From Pelomonas sp. BJYL3 (GTDB taxonomy: Bacteria; Pseudomonadota; Gammaproteobacteria; Burkholderiales; Burkholderiaceae_C), in assembly GCF_027257975.1 (NCBI RefSeq), contig NZ_JANZKX010000004.1, positions 124,001-188,000 on the forward strand: DNA of 64,000 nucleotides, read 5' to 3'. Below the pieces are notes generated by a model that was given only the letters and a program-made list of their open reading frames with translations, ran no database searches and was not told where the DNA came from. Made by a program: the position numbers and the translations under genes. Numbering within the stretch: position 1 is the stretch's first letter; the number at the start of each line of letters is the position of its first letter. This document shows, piece by piece, positions 31,311-38,688 of the stretch.

Positions 31311-32522
31311 TCAGGGCGTGGGCTGCGCGCCGGACTCCAGCGCCTCGCCCAGCACGCGGCCCAGGATGGCCACGCCCTCGGTGATCAGCTCCGGCGTCAG
31401 GGTCACAAAGGACAGGCGCAGGGCACGCAGATCGGGGTTGGCGGCGTAGAAGGCCGCGCCTGGCACATAGGCGATGTTGGCGTCCACGGCCTTGGGCAGC
31501 AGGGCCATGGCGTCCAGGCCCTCGGGCAGGCGGATCCAGAAGAACATGCCGCCCTTGGGCTTCTGCCATTCGCAGCCGGCCGGCAGGTACTTCTTCAGGG
31601 CCTCGGCCATGGCATCGCGATTGGCCTTGTAGCGGGCGCGGATGCTGGGGATGTGCTGGTCCAGGAAGCCGTCCTTGATGACTTCATAGACCACGCGCTG
31701 GTTGAAGCCCGGCGTGTGGAGGTCGGCCGCCTGCTTGGCCTGCAGCAGCTTGGGGTACAGGGCCTTGGGCGCCACGATGTAGCCCAGGCGGAAGCCCGGG
31801 GTCAGCACCTTGGAGAAGGAGCCCAGGTAGATGGAGCCCTCGGGCCACATCGAGGTCAGCGCGGCCGGCGGTTCCTCGTCGAACCACAGGTCGCCGTAGG
31901 GGTTGTCTTCCACGACCGGCACGTTGGCTGCCTTGGCCGCGGCCATCACGGCCTGGCGGCGCTCCAGGCTCATCACGCGACCGGTGGGGTTCTGGTAGTT
32001 GGGCAGCAGGTAGGCGAAGCGGGTGCCGGGCGCGTCATGGGCCAGGCGGCCGAAGGCTTCAGGCAGCGGGCCTTCGTGGTCGCTGGCCAGGCTGGTGAAG
32101 ATGGGCTCGTAGGGCGTGAAGGCCTGCAGGGCGCCCAGGTAGGTGGGCGTCTCGACGGCCACGGGCGCGCCGGCATCGCACAGGATCTTGCCGACCAGGT
32201 CCAGGCCCTGCTGCGAGCCGCTGGTGATCAGCACCTGGTCCGGCGAGCAGTCGATGCCCAGGTGCGCCACGCGGGCGGCGACCCACTCGCGCAGCGGCGC
32301 AAAGCCCTCGCTGGCGGCGTACTGGAGGGCCTCCTTGGCATTGAGCGAGAGCACACGGTCGCAGGCCGACTTCAGGGCCTCGACGGGGAAGGTGTCCGCC
32401 GAGGGCAGGCCGCCGGCCATGGACAGGATGCCCGGCTTCTCGGTGACCTTGAGGATCTCGCGGATGATGGACGGGTTCATCCGTGCGGCGCGTTGGGCCA
32501 GGTTCCAGGGGGTGGTGCTCAT
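31311..32522 (-). CDS. PLP-dependent aminotransferase (fold type I, 2-aminoadipate/LysN-like)
   Basis: The protein is 403 residues from the ATG ending at 32522 (MSTTPWNLAQRAARMNPS). The PLP-binding Lys is in GSFSKVLTPGFRLGY; ITSGSQQGLDLVGKIL, LPNYQNPTGRVM and VEDNPYGDLWFD are standard fold type I signatures. It resembles class I aminotransferases of the LysN/ARO8 group with broad substrate range. It lies 59 bp downstream of the racemase gene, so the pair probably acts in amino-acid turnover under the divergent MocR regulator. Confidence 0.92.
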   Translation of the reverse strand: MSTTPWNLAQRAARMNPSIIREILKVTEKPGILSMAGGLPSADTFPVEALKSACDRVLSLNAKEALQYAASEGFAPLREWVAARVAHLGIDCSPDQVLITSGSQQGLDLVGKILCDAGAPVAVETPTYLGALQAFTPYEPIFTSLASDHEGPLPEAFGRLAHDAPGTRFAYLLPNYQNPTGRVMSLERRQAVMAAAKAANVPVVEDNPYGDLWFDEEPPAALTSMWPEGSIYLGSFSKVLTPGFRLGYIVAPKALYPKLLQAKQAADLHTPGFNQRVVYEVIKDGFLDQHIPSIRARYKANRDAMAEALKKYLPAGCEWQKPKGGMFFWIRLPEGLDAMALLPKAVDANIAYVPGAAFYAANPDLRALRLSFVTLTPELITEGVAILGRVLGEALESGAQPTP

Positions 32523-32581
32523 CTTCTTGTCTCCAGCAAGTCGTCTGAAAAACGTCGGGGGCCGGCAAAGGCCCGGTGATT

Positions 32582-33298
32582 TCACGGGGCCAGCAGCCAG
32601 TCTGCAGCCGCCTGCGCCTGCAGGCGGGTGCTGTCGAAGAACGGCAGCGGGCAGTCCTGCTGGACCGCATCATCCAGCAAGAGTCCCAATTCGGTACAGC
32701 CCAGGATCAGGGCTTGTGCGCCCTGCGTGGCCAGCTGGGCGGCCTGGCACAGCAGGGTCTGGCGCGAGCGGTCCCGCACCTCGCCGCGGCACAGCTCCTC
32801 GAAGATGATGCGGTGCACCTCCTCGGCGTCCTCGCCCTGAGGGCTCAGCAGCTCGATGCCCTGGGCCTGCATGCGTTCGGTGTAGAAGCCCGGCGCCATG
32901 GTGTAGCGCGTGCCCATCAGCGCGGCGCGGCGGATGCCCTGGCGCTTCAGCGCGGCGGCCGTCAGGTCCACCAGGTGCAGCAGGGGCAGCTCGCCGCCGG
33001 CCTCGATGGCCGGGGCCACGCGGTGCATGGTGTTGGTCGCCAGCATCAGGGCCCCGGCGCCGGCACGGCGCAGGCCGGCGGCGGCCTCGCCCAGGAGGCG
33101 CCCGGCCTCGTCCCAGCGGTCCTCGCGCTGCAGGGTGGCGATTTCGTCGAAGTCCACGCTCCACAGCAGCAGGCGCGCGCTGTGCAGCCCACCCTGGCGG
33201 GCGGCCACCTCGCGGTTGATCAGGGCGTACAGCTGCGCGCTGGACTCCCAGCTCATGCCGCCGAGCAGTCCCAGAACACGGGTCGAAGACTTCTGCAT
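32582..33298 (-). CDS. Aspartate/glutamate racemase family protein (YgeA-like)
   Basis: The protein is 238 residues. It begins LGLLGGMSWESSAQLYALIN and contains ATNTMH (87-92) and LILGCTELGLLL with Cys201, as in E. coli YgeA. PLP-independent racemases generally use two thiols; here the first position is Thr88 and only the second is Cys, which, as I recall, is also the case in the L-Asp/Glu-specific E. coli enzyme. It interconverts or turns over acidic D- and L-amino acids. The gene is divergent from the mocR gene across a 73-bp region that holds a perfect inverted repeat. Confidence 0.92.
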   Translation of the reverse strand: MQKSSTRVLGLLGGMSWESSAQLYALINREVAARQGGLHSARLLLWSVDFDEIATLQREDRWDEAGRLLGEAAAGLRRAGAGALMLATNTMHRVAPAIEAGGELPLLHLVDLTAAALKRQGIRRAALMGTRYTMAPGFYTERMQAQGIELLSPQGEDAEEVHRIIFEELCRGEVRDRSRQTLLCQAAQLATQGAQALILGCTELGLLLDDAVQQDCPLPFFDSTRLQAQAAADWLLAP

Positions 33299-33320
33299 CG
33301 GGCCAGTCTACGACCCACAG

Positions 33321-33370
33321 CCAGTACAGAACCAATACACTTGTCCAGACAGCACTAGAAACTGTACTGG
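33321..33370. promoter_or_regulatory. Inverted repeat CCAGTACAG...CTGTACTGG, probable MocR operator
   Basis: Perfect 9-bp arms at 33321-33329 and 33362-33370 are separated by 32 bases (41 bp centre to centre, about four helical turns). The right arm ends one base before the mocR ATG. A related ACCAATACAC half-site lies between them (33330-33339). The core GTAC-containing arms resemble sites of GntR/MocR regulators, and the position covers both divergent starts. Confidence 0.75.
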
Positions 33371-33371
33371 C

Positions 33372-34811
33372 ATGCACACCGACACAGCCTCCCTGCAGCG
33401 CGACGCCGGCCAGACCCTGGCCCAGCAGCTCGCCCAGCGTTTTTCCCAGCGCATCCAGCAGCGCCTGCTGCTGCCGGGCAGCCGCCTGCCCTCGGTGCGC
33501 GAATGCGCCCGTCATCACCGCGTGAGCCCCTACACCGTGGTCGCCGCCTACGACCAGCTGCTGGCCGCCGGCCTGGTGGAGGCGCGCAAGCAGCGCGGCT
33601 TCTTCGTGCGGGACCTGCGCCCCCAGCCCGTGGCGCCCGGGCGCAGCGAGCCCCCGCGTCCGCCGATGGGCATCCCCCAGGGCGTGCCCCTGGACGCCAC
33701 CGCGCTGATCCGCGGCATGTTCCAGGCCGACGCCCGCCATGCGCCCGGCCTGGGCACCCTGCCCGGCGACTGGCTGGACCTGCCCCTGCTGCAGAGCGCC
33801 ATGCGCCGCGTGCTGGCCCAGACCGACGGCGACGACCCCCTGGCCCTGCAGTACGGCGAACCCGGTGGCGACCTGCGCCTGCGCCAGGCCCTGGCCCGGC
33901 GCCTGGACGACCTGGGCATCAGCGCCCCGGCGGACCAGATCGTCAGCACCGTCGGCGCGACCCATGCCCTGGACCTCATCACCCGCCGCCTGCTGCAGCC
34001 CGGCGACGCCGTGCTGGTGGACGACCCCGGCTGGTCCATCGAATACGCACGGCTGTCCCAGGCCGGCATGCGCCTGCTGCCAGTGCCCCGCGGCGCCGAC
34101 GGCCCGGACATGGCCGTGATGACCCAGCTCGCCCAGGAGCACCGGCCTCGCATGTACGTGACGGTCTCGGTGCTGCACAACCCCACGGGCGGCACACTGT
34201 CGCTGGCCCGCGCCCACCAGATCCTGAAGCTGGCCGAGTCGCAGGACTTCCAGATCGTCGAGGACGACACCTATGCCTCCATGGCGCCCAACCACGCGCC
34301 GCGCCTGTCGGCCCTGGACGGGCTGCGGCGCACGCTCTATGTCTCGGGCTTTTCCAAGATCCTCACGCCGGCCTGGCGCGTGGGCTTCGTGGCGGCGGCG
34401 CCCGAGGTCGTGGCCCAGCTGACCGAGCAGAAGCTGCTGACCACCCTCACCACCAGCCCCCTGATGGACCGCGCCGTGGCCGTGTGCCTGGAGCAGGGCA
34501 CGCTGCGCCGCCACGCGGAGCGCGTGATCGCCCGGCTGGACGCCGCCCGCCAGCGCGTCGTGCCCCTGGCCGAGGCCGCGGGCTGCCGCTTCGTCACGCC
34601 GCCCGCCGGCCTCTTCGGCTGGCTGGAGGTGGGCATGGACACCGAGCGCCTGGCCCAGCGCATGCTGGACGAGGGCTGGCTGATCGCCCCAGGCGTGCTG
34701 TTCAGCGCCACCCGCCAGGCCGGCAGCCTCATGCGCATCAACTTCGCCACCTCGCAGGACGCCCGCTTCTGGCGCCGCCTGCAGGCCATGCGCGAGGAGC
34801 GCCTGCGCTGA
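33372..34811 (+). CDS. MocR/GntR family regulator with aminotransferase domain
   Basis: The protein is 479 residues from the ATG at 33372. The N-terminal 75 residues are a GntR winged helix (LLLPGSRLPSVRECARHHRVSPYTVVAAYDQLLAAGLVEAR). The remainder is a fold type I aminotransferase domain with the PLP Lys in YVSGFSKILTPAWRVGF and HNPTGGTLSLARAHQIL. MocR proteins sense PLP or amino-acid adducts and usually control the divergent gene and themselves. Here the target is likely the racemase-aminotransferase pair, through the inverted repeat just upstream. Confidence 0.95.
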   Translation: MHTDTASLQRDAGQTLAQQLAQRFSQRIQQRLLLPGSRLPSVRECARHHRVSPYTVVAAYDQLLAAGLVEARKQRGFFVRDLRPQPVAPGRSEPPRPPMGIPQGVPLDATALIRGMFQADARHAPGLGTLPGDWLDLPLLQSAMRRVLAQTDGDDPLALQYGEPGGDLRLRQALARRLDDLGISAPADQIVSTVGATHALDLITRRLLQPGDAVLVDDPGWSIEYARLSQAGMRLLPVPRGADGPDMAVMTQLAQEHRPRMYVTVSVLHNPTGGTLSLARAHQILKLAESQDFQIVEDDTYASMAPNHAPRLSALDGLRRTLYVSGFSKILTPAWRVGFVAAAPEVVAQLTEQKLLTTLTTSPLMDRAVAVCLEQGTLRRHAERVIARLDAARQRVVPLAEAAGCRFVTPPAGLFGWLEVGMDTERLAQRMLDEGWLIAPGVLFSATRQAGSLMRINFATSQDARFWRRLQAMREERLR

Positions 34812-35137
34812 GGAACGGAATGCGTCTTGCCGCGCTTTGGCGCAGCCTTGCACAGTCCGGGTCAGAAAGGGAACCCAAGTCGCCCTCTCAGTGCCGCCTC
34901 CGGCAGCTGGATCGTCCTATGGGGAGGGCCCCAGACGCCAGGCCGCGGGCCTGGATCGGCGTACGCCAACATTGTGGCCAATCCTCTAAACTATCGCGCC
35001 ACCGCCCTCCTTGGGTGGGAAATCTGCAGTCGATCCGCAGGCCGATATCGACTGCATGCTCGAATTGAAAACAATAGAAAAACACTTTATAGGGAGGCCA
35101 CTGCCCCTTTTTTGCAGTGGGTACAAATGGAGAAAAT
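34812..35137 (+). promoter_or_regulatory. Leader and promoter region of the GG-leader peptide gene
   Basis: This 326-bp gap holds no convincing gene. Its second half is visibly A/T-richer. A sigma-70-like promoter is present: TTGAAA (35065-35070), a 17-base spacer, and TATAGG (35088-35093). A hairpin CCACTGC / GCAGTGG with a C3T6 loop (35098-35120) lies in the predicted leader, and a GGAG ribosome-binding site follows at 35129-35132. Confidence 0.65.
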
Positions 35138-35347
35138 ATGCTGATCTTGAACGAAGAACAATGCGACCTCGTCGGCGGCGGTGAAGTTGGCGCCACGGGG
35201 CGGGGAGACAACATGAGCTATGCGGGGTACTACGGCTCCGGCGCCTCCGGCTGCTTTTACGATGCGATGATTTTTACGGGCGGCCCAATGCTCGGCAAGG
35301 GCATGATCGCATACTGGGAGCGCGCCATCGAATGCCTCGCTCAGTAA
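35138..35347 (+). CDS. Bacteriocin-like peptide with double-glycine leader
   Basis: The gene encodes 69 residues from the ATG at 35138, five bases after GGAG. The first 15 residues (MLILNEEQCDLVGGG) form a short leader of the double-glycine type, with the usual acidic/hydrophobic pattern before GG. The remaining peptide is rich in Gly, Ala, Tyr and Ser, contains GxxxG spacing (GSGASG, GGPMLGKG), and has two Cys (39 and 66) that could pair. This pattern is typical of class II bacteriocins/microcins exported and trimmed by C39-peptidase ABC transporters. No such transporter is in the window. The next gene encodes a CPBP membrane protein 42 bp downstream. A/T-rich codons suggest transfer. I do not recognise a specific family. 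Confidence 0.7.
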   Translation: MLILNEEQCDLVGGGEVGATGRGDNMSYAGYYGSGASGCFYDAMIFTGGPMLGKGMIAYWERAIECLAQ

Positions 35348-35389
35348 ATTAGCCGGCCGGCGGGAGATTTCAATTCCCCCGCCATATCC

Positions 35390-36211
35390 ATGCTCATACA
35401 CATACTTCGGACTTACTGCTGCTATGCCCTCTTCGGGCTAGGCGGCGTAATCCTCGTCCACTTACTGGTGACAGGTGGTGCGTATTTCCTCTTCAATTCG
35501 CTAGCCCCCATCGGCTCGATGAGCTTCATGGCCAGCAAGTGGACGATCAATACTCTGGCATTGGCACTTGGGCTACTTGCATACTGGACTACAAGGAAGG
35601 TCCTGCATAGACCTGCAGGCTGCGGCGCGCCACACGAGTCTGAAAGGCTTGGCAGTAGATCGGTAGCTTGGGCTGCTACCGCGTCATTCATGGTCGCTCT
35701 GGCAGCCCCCATCCTCTGGGCGGTACTCTCTGTCCCAAACAAGGACGCCGTCGGCGTATTTCATTTCGAGTACCTGACCGTCTCCTTGTTTTCAATTCTC
35801 GCTGCGGCCTTACTGGAGGAGGTCGCTTTCAGAGTACTGTTCATCGACAGCGCCCGGAAAATTGGTGTAAACCTATCTTTTGCGATCATCTTCCAGTCGT
35901 TGATATTTACCGTTGCGCATGGCCGTCTCGCCCAACGCACCCTAGACGAGTTGCTGTGGTTCGCTACGATAGGAATCTTTCTGGGTTGCGCCTATGCAGC
36001 CTGGGGAATCCTGTCTTCTACTGTTCTGCATTGCTGGATCAATGTGCTTGTCTCCCAGGCCGAGCGTCCCAACGAATGGTATGCCGGGCAAATTTTTGCC
36101 AGCGTGCCCCAAGCCTGGAAGGGGCTCTGCATGCTAGCGATGGCTCTCTTGTCGGCGGGCATGGTCATCGCGCTGCGGCGGAATGCCGTGCGCAAAACAC
36201 GCACCAGCTAA
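35390..36211 (+). CDS. CPBP family intramembrane protease (possible bacteriocin immunity/processing)
   Basis: The protein is 273 residues with about seven membrane helices. All three CPBP (CAAX protease/bacteriocin-processing) motifs are present: EEVAFR (143-148), FTVAH (173-177) and HCWIN (214-218), so an active glutamate-type protease is expected in the membrane. Family members process prenylated proteins, act as bacteriocin immunity proteins, or serve phage defence. The gene directly follows the GG-leader peptide gene and shares its lower GC content, so immunity or maturation of that peptide is the simplest idea. It converges on the GGDEF gene, 27 bp away. Confidence 0.85.
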   Translation: MLIHILRTYCCYALFGLGGVILVHLLVTGGAYFLFNSLAPIGSMSFMASKWTINTLALALGLLAYWTTRKVLHRPAGCGAPHESERLGSRSVAWAATASFMVALAAPILWAVLSVPNKDAVGVFHFEYLTVSLFSILAAALLEEVAFRVLFIDSARKIGVNLSFAIIFQSLIFTVAHGRLAQRTLDELLWFATIGIFLGCAYAAWGILSSTVLHCWINVLVSQAERPNEWYAGQIFASVPQAWKGLCMLAMALLSAGMVIALRRNAVRKTRTS

Positions 36212-36238
36212 GCAGCGGCGCGCCCGCGCACCGCTCGC

Positions 36239-37801
36239 TCAGGCGCACTCGATGCGGTCGCGGCCCGCGGCCTTGGCGCGGTACAGGGCAGCGTCGGCCC
36301 GCTGGTAGAGCGTGTCGGGGCTGTCCGGCGTCGAGAACATCGCCAGGCCGATGCTGGCGGTGACGAAGGCGGTGGCCGCGCCCTCGGGCTGGGCCTCGTG
36401 GACGATGCCAGCCCGCGCCAGCAGGGCACGGAACTCCTCGGCCTGGTGCAGGGCGCCCGGCGCGTCGGTGTCCTGCAGCAGCAGGGCGAATTCCTCGCCG
36501 CCCAGGCGGGCCGGCAGGTCCGAGGGGCGGCGCGCGACCTCCTGCAGGCAGCGGGCGACCTCCTGCAGCGCCCGGTCCCCCGCGGCATGGCCGTAGTGGT
36601 CGTTGTAGCGCTTGAAGTGATCCACGTCGATCAGGATCAGGCACAGCGAGGCGCCGTTGCGGTGCTGCTGGCGCAGGGCCAGGGACAGGCGCTGGCTGAA
36701 GCAGCGCCGGTTGGGCAGGCCGGTCAGGGCGTCGGTCTGCGAGAGCTTCTCCAGCTCGTAGACCTGGCGGTCGATGACGGACAGCAGGTGATTGATGCCG
36801 GCGCCCAGCTCGTTGATCTCGTCCGCGCCCTGCAGGGTCACGGCGGCATGCCACTGCCTCTGCTCACGGATGGCGGCCAGCTCGCGCCGCATGCGCACCA
36901 CGCGCGAGATCACCTGGCGGTCCAGCAGCCAGGCCAGGGCCACGCCGAGCACCAGGGCCAGCGCCGCCATGACCAGGCGGCGATCGCGGGCCTCGCGTTC
37001 GCCGCGCTGGACGATGCCGCGCCCGTGCTGGACCTCCAGCGCCACGAGCTGCAGGGGTTCGCCGGCCAGAGGCAGGGGCCAGTGCATCAGCAGGCGCTCG
37101 TCCAGGCGGCGCAGGCTCCAGGGGCCGGCACCGGGCAGCTCGGCGCTGCTCAGGGCCTGCACCAGGTCGCCGGCCAGGGGCAGGGCCTGGGTGGCCGGCA
37201 CGACGCGCACGGGCAGGCCCACCCGGCGCTGGAGCTGGCGCAGAAAGCGGCTGTCCAGGCGCTCGGCCATCACCAGCACGCCACGGGCGCCGTCGTTCAT
37301 CCCGGGCTCCTCCAGCCGGCGCCGGCACAGCAGCACCAGGTAGTCCGGCGAACCCGCCAGGCCACAGGCGGGGCTGTCGGCGGCGGGCGCGCCCAACCAG
37401 TGGCGGGTGCCCGCCGGCAGGGAGGCCAGCCAGCTCTCCCCGTCCACCGCGGCCCAGACCTGCAGGGCCACGCGGCCCTGATCGTCCAGGAGCAGCAGGC
37501 CGTCCAGGCCCACCTGCGCGAGGTAGGCGGGACTGAAGTTGCGCTGGATGAACTCGGGATCGGACCGTGTCAGGTGCCGGCGCAGATCCGGCCACAGGCG
37601 CCACTCGTGCAGCATGAACTCGCGGTGCTGGATCTCGCCGTCCAGCACCGCCACCAGGTGCTGGAAGTCGTCGCGGGCCTCCTCGAGCTCCACGTCCTGG
37701 TAGGCCTGGTCCTGGCCCTGCTGGATGGCCCAGACGCCCAGCAGGATGCAGCCCGCGGAGAGCGCGATCACGTAGCCGATCATCTGGCGCCTGAGACCCA
37801 T
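36239..37801 (-). CDS. Diguanylate cyclase with periplasmic CHASE4-like sensor
   Basis: The protein is 520 residues from the ATG ending at 37801, which follows AGGAAG by eight bases. It has an N-terminal membrane helix (MIGYVIALSAGCILLGVWAI), a periplasmic domain resembling CHASE4 (FQHLVAVLDGEIQHREFMLHEWRLW), a second membrane helix (about 278-298), a HAMP-like linker and a GGDEF domain with GGEEF at 434-438. An RxxD inhibitory site (RPSD, 425-428) lies five residues before it, so c-di-GMP feedback is expected. It makes c-di-GMP in response to an unknown periplasmic signal. Confidence 0.92.
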   Translation of the reverse strand: MGLRRQMIGYVIALSAGCILLGVWAIQQGQDQAYQDVELEEARDDFQHLVAVLDGEIQHREFMLHEWRLWPDLRRHLTRSDPEFIQRNFSPAYLAQVGLDGLLLLDDQGRVALQVWAAVDGESWLASLPAGTRHWLGAPAADSPACGLAGSPDYLVLLCRRRLEEPGMNDGARGVLVMAERLDSRFLRQLQRRVGLPVRVVPATQALPLAGDLVQALSSAELPGAGPWSLRRLDERLLMHWPLPLAGEPLQLVALEVQHGRGIVQRGEREARDRRLVMAALALVLGVALAWLLDRQVISRVVRMRRELAAIREQRQWHAAVTLQGADEINELGAGINHLLSVIDRQVYELEKLSQTDALTGLPNRRCFSQRLSLALRQQHRNGASLCLILIDVDHFKRYNDHYGHAAGDRALQEVARCLQEVARRPSDLPARLGGEEFALLLQDTDAPGALHQAEEFRALLARAGIVHEAQPEGAATAFVTASIGLAMFSTPDSPDTLYQRADAALYRAKAAGRDRIECA

Positions 37802-38028
37802 GCAATGGACTTCCTGCTGCTGGCCCGAACAGCCCATGCTAGGGCCAAACGCGGCGCAGAGGCTGTGCCGCCCGGGCCGGCGTCGCGGCGGCGTCACGCA
37901 CTTATTTCACGCTGCCGAAGGTTGAGGCGGCCGGGCTTTCCCGGGGCGTCAGCAAGGCGCAGGCCGGGCTCGATAAGATCGTTTGCAATTTCGATTGCAG
38001 GCCCCCGTCCACACCCGGCCGCGCCGCC

Positions 38029-38667
38029 ATGAACGCCCCCGCCCCGCTCCATTTCCTCGTCGTCGATCCGCTGCCCGGCGTCCAGACCTTTGCACGCCAG
38101 CTGCTGGAGGGCTACGGCTTTCCAGCGGACAGCATCCGCTGCTGCAGCCGGCCCGACGAGGCCCTGGCCCTGCTGCCCGGCTTCCGCCCCCAGTTCCTGA
38201 TCTGCGACTGGTTCCCCAAGGAGGCGCTCAGCGGCATCGCCCTGCACCGGCAGGTCTGCCAGCAGGTGCCGGACTGCCGGCTCGCACTGCTGAGCTTCGA
38301 GACCGGCCCCGAGCAGCAGGCTCAGGCCCAGGCGGCCGGCGCCCGCTTCCTGCTGAAGAAGCCCTTCACGGCCCAGGAGCTGAAGAGCACCCTGCGCCAG
38401 GCCCTGGAAAAGCTGGCCACCGAACGGCCCGAGCTGCACCGGCGCCTGCAGCAGGTCATGGGCTCGCCGCAGGTGATGCAGCGGGTGTCGGCCCCCATCC
38501 CGATGCCGGCCATGCCCCAGGTGCCTCCGCTGAAGCCGGGCGACCGCGTGCGCCTGGGCAGCAGCACCGAGGTGGTGGACGCCGTGGTCATCCGCCAGGG
38601 CGAGCTGGTGGTGCAGCTGAAGAACAAGAACGGCCTGATCCCGGCCGACAAGCTGCAGCGCGCCTGA
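38029..38667 (+). CDS. Response regulator with small C-terminal beta-domain
   Basis: The protein is 212 residues. Residues 7-128 form a REC domain with the phosphoacceptor Asp60 (FLICDWFP), Ser89 and Lys111 (LLKKPF). A Pro/Met-rich linker (about 150-165) leads to a C-terminal segment of some 45 residues (LKPGDRVRLGSSTEVVDAVV, then VQLKNKNGLIPADKLQRA) that looks like a small SH3-like barrel. I do not recognise this output domain. It is not a standard DNA-binding or enzymatic output. The divergent gene, 227 bp away, encodes the GGDEF protein, so a joint signalling role is possible. Confidence 0.75.
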   Translation: MNAPAPLHFLVVDPLPGVQTFARQLLEGYGFPADSIRCCSRPDEALALLPGFRPQFLICDWFPKEALSGIALHRQVCQQVPDCRLALLSFETGPEQQAQAQAAGARFLLKKPFTAQELKSTLRQALEKLATERPELHRRLQQVMGSPQVMQRVSAPIPMPAMPQVPPLKPGDRVRLGSSTEVVDAVVIRQGELVVQLKNKNGLIPADKLQRA

Positions 38668-38688
38668 GCCCGGCGCCAGGCCTCGTGC

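Noticed and set aside
34820-35068. 82-codon plus-strand frame upstream of the GG-leader peptide gene
   Set aside because: Arg/Pro-rich composition without a ribosome-binding site, and it runs into the promoter of the peptide gene.
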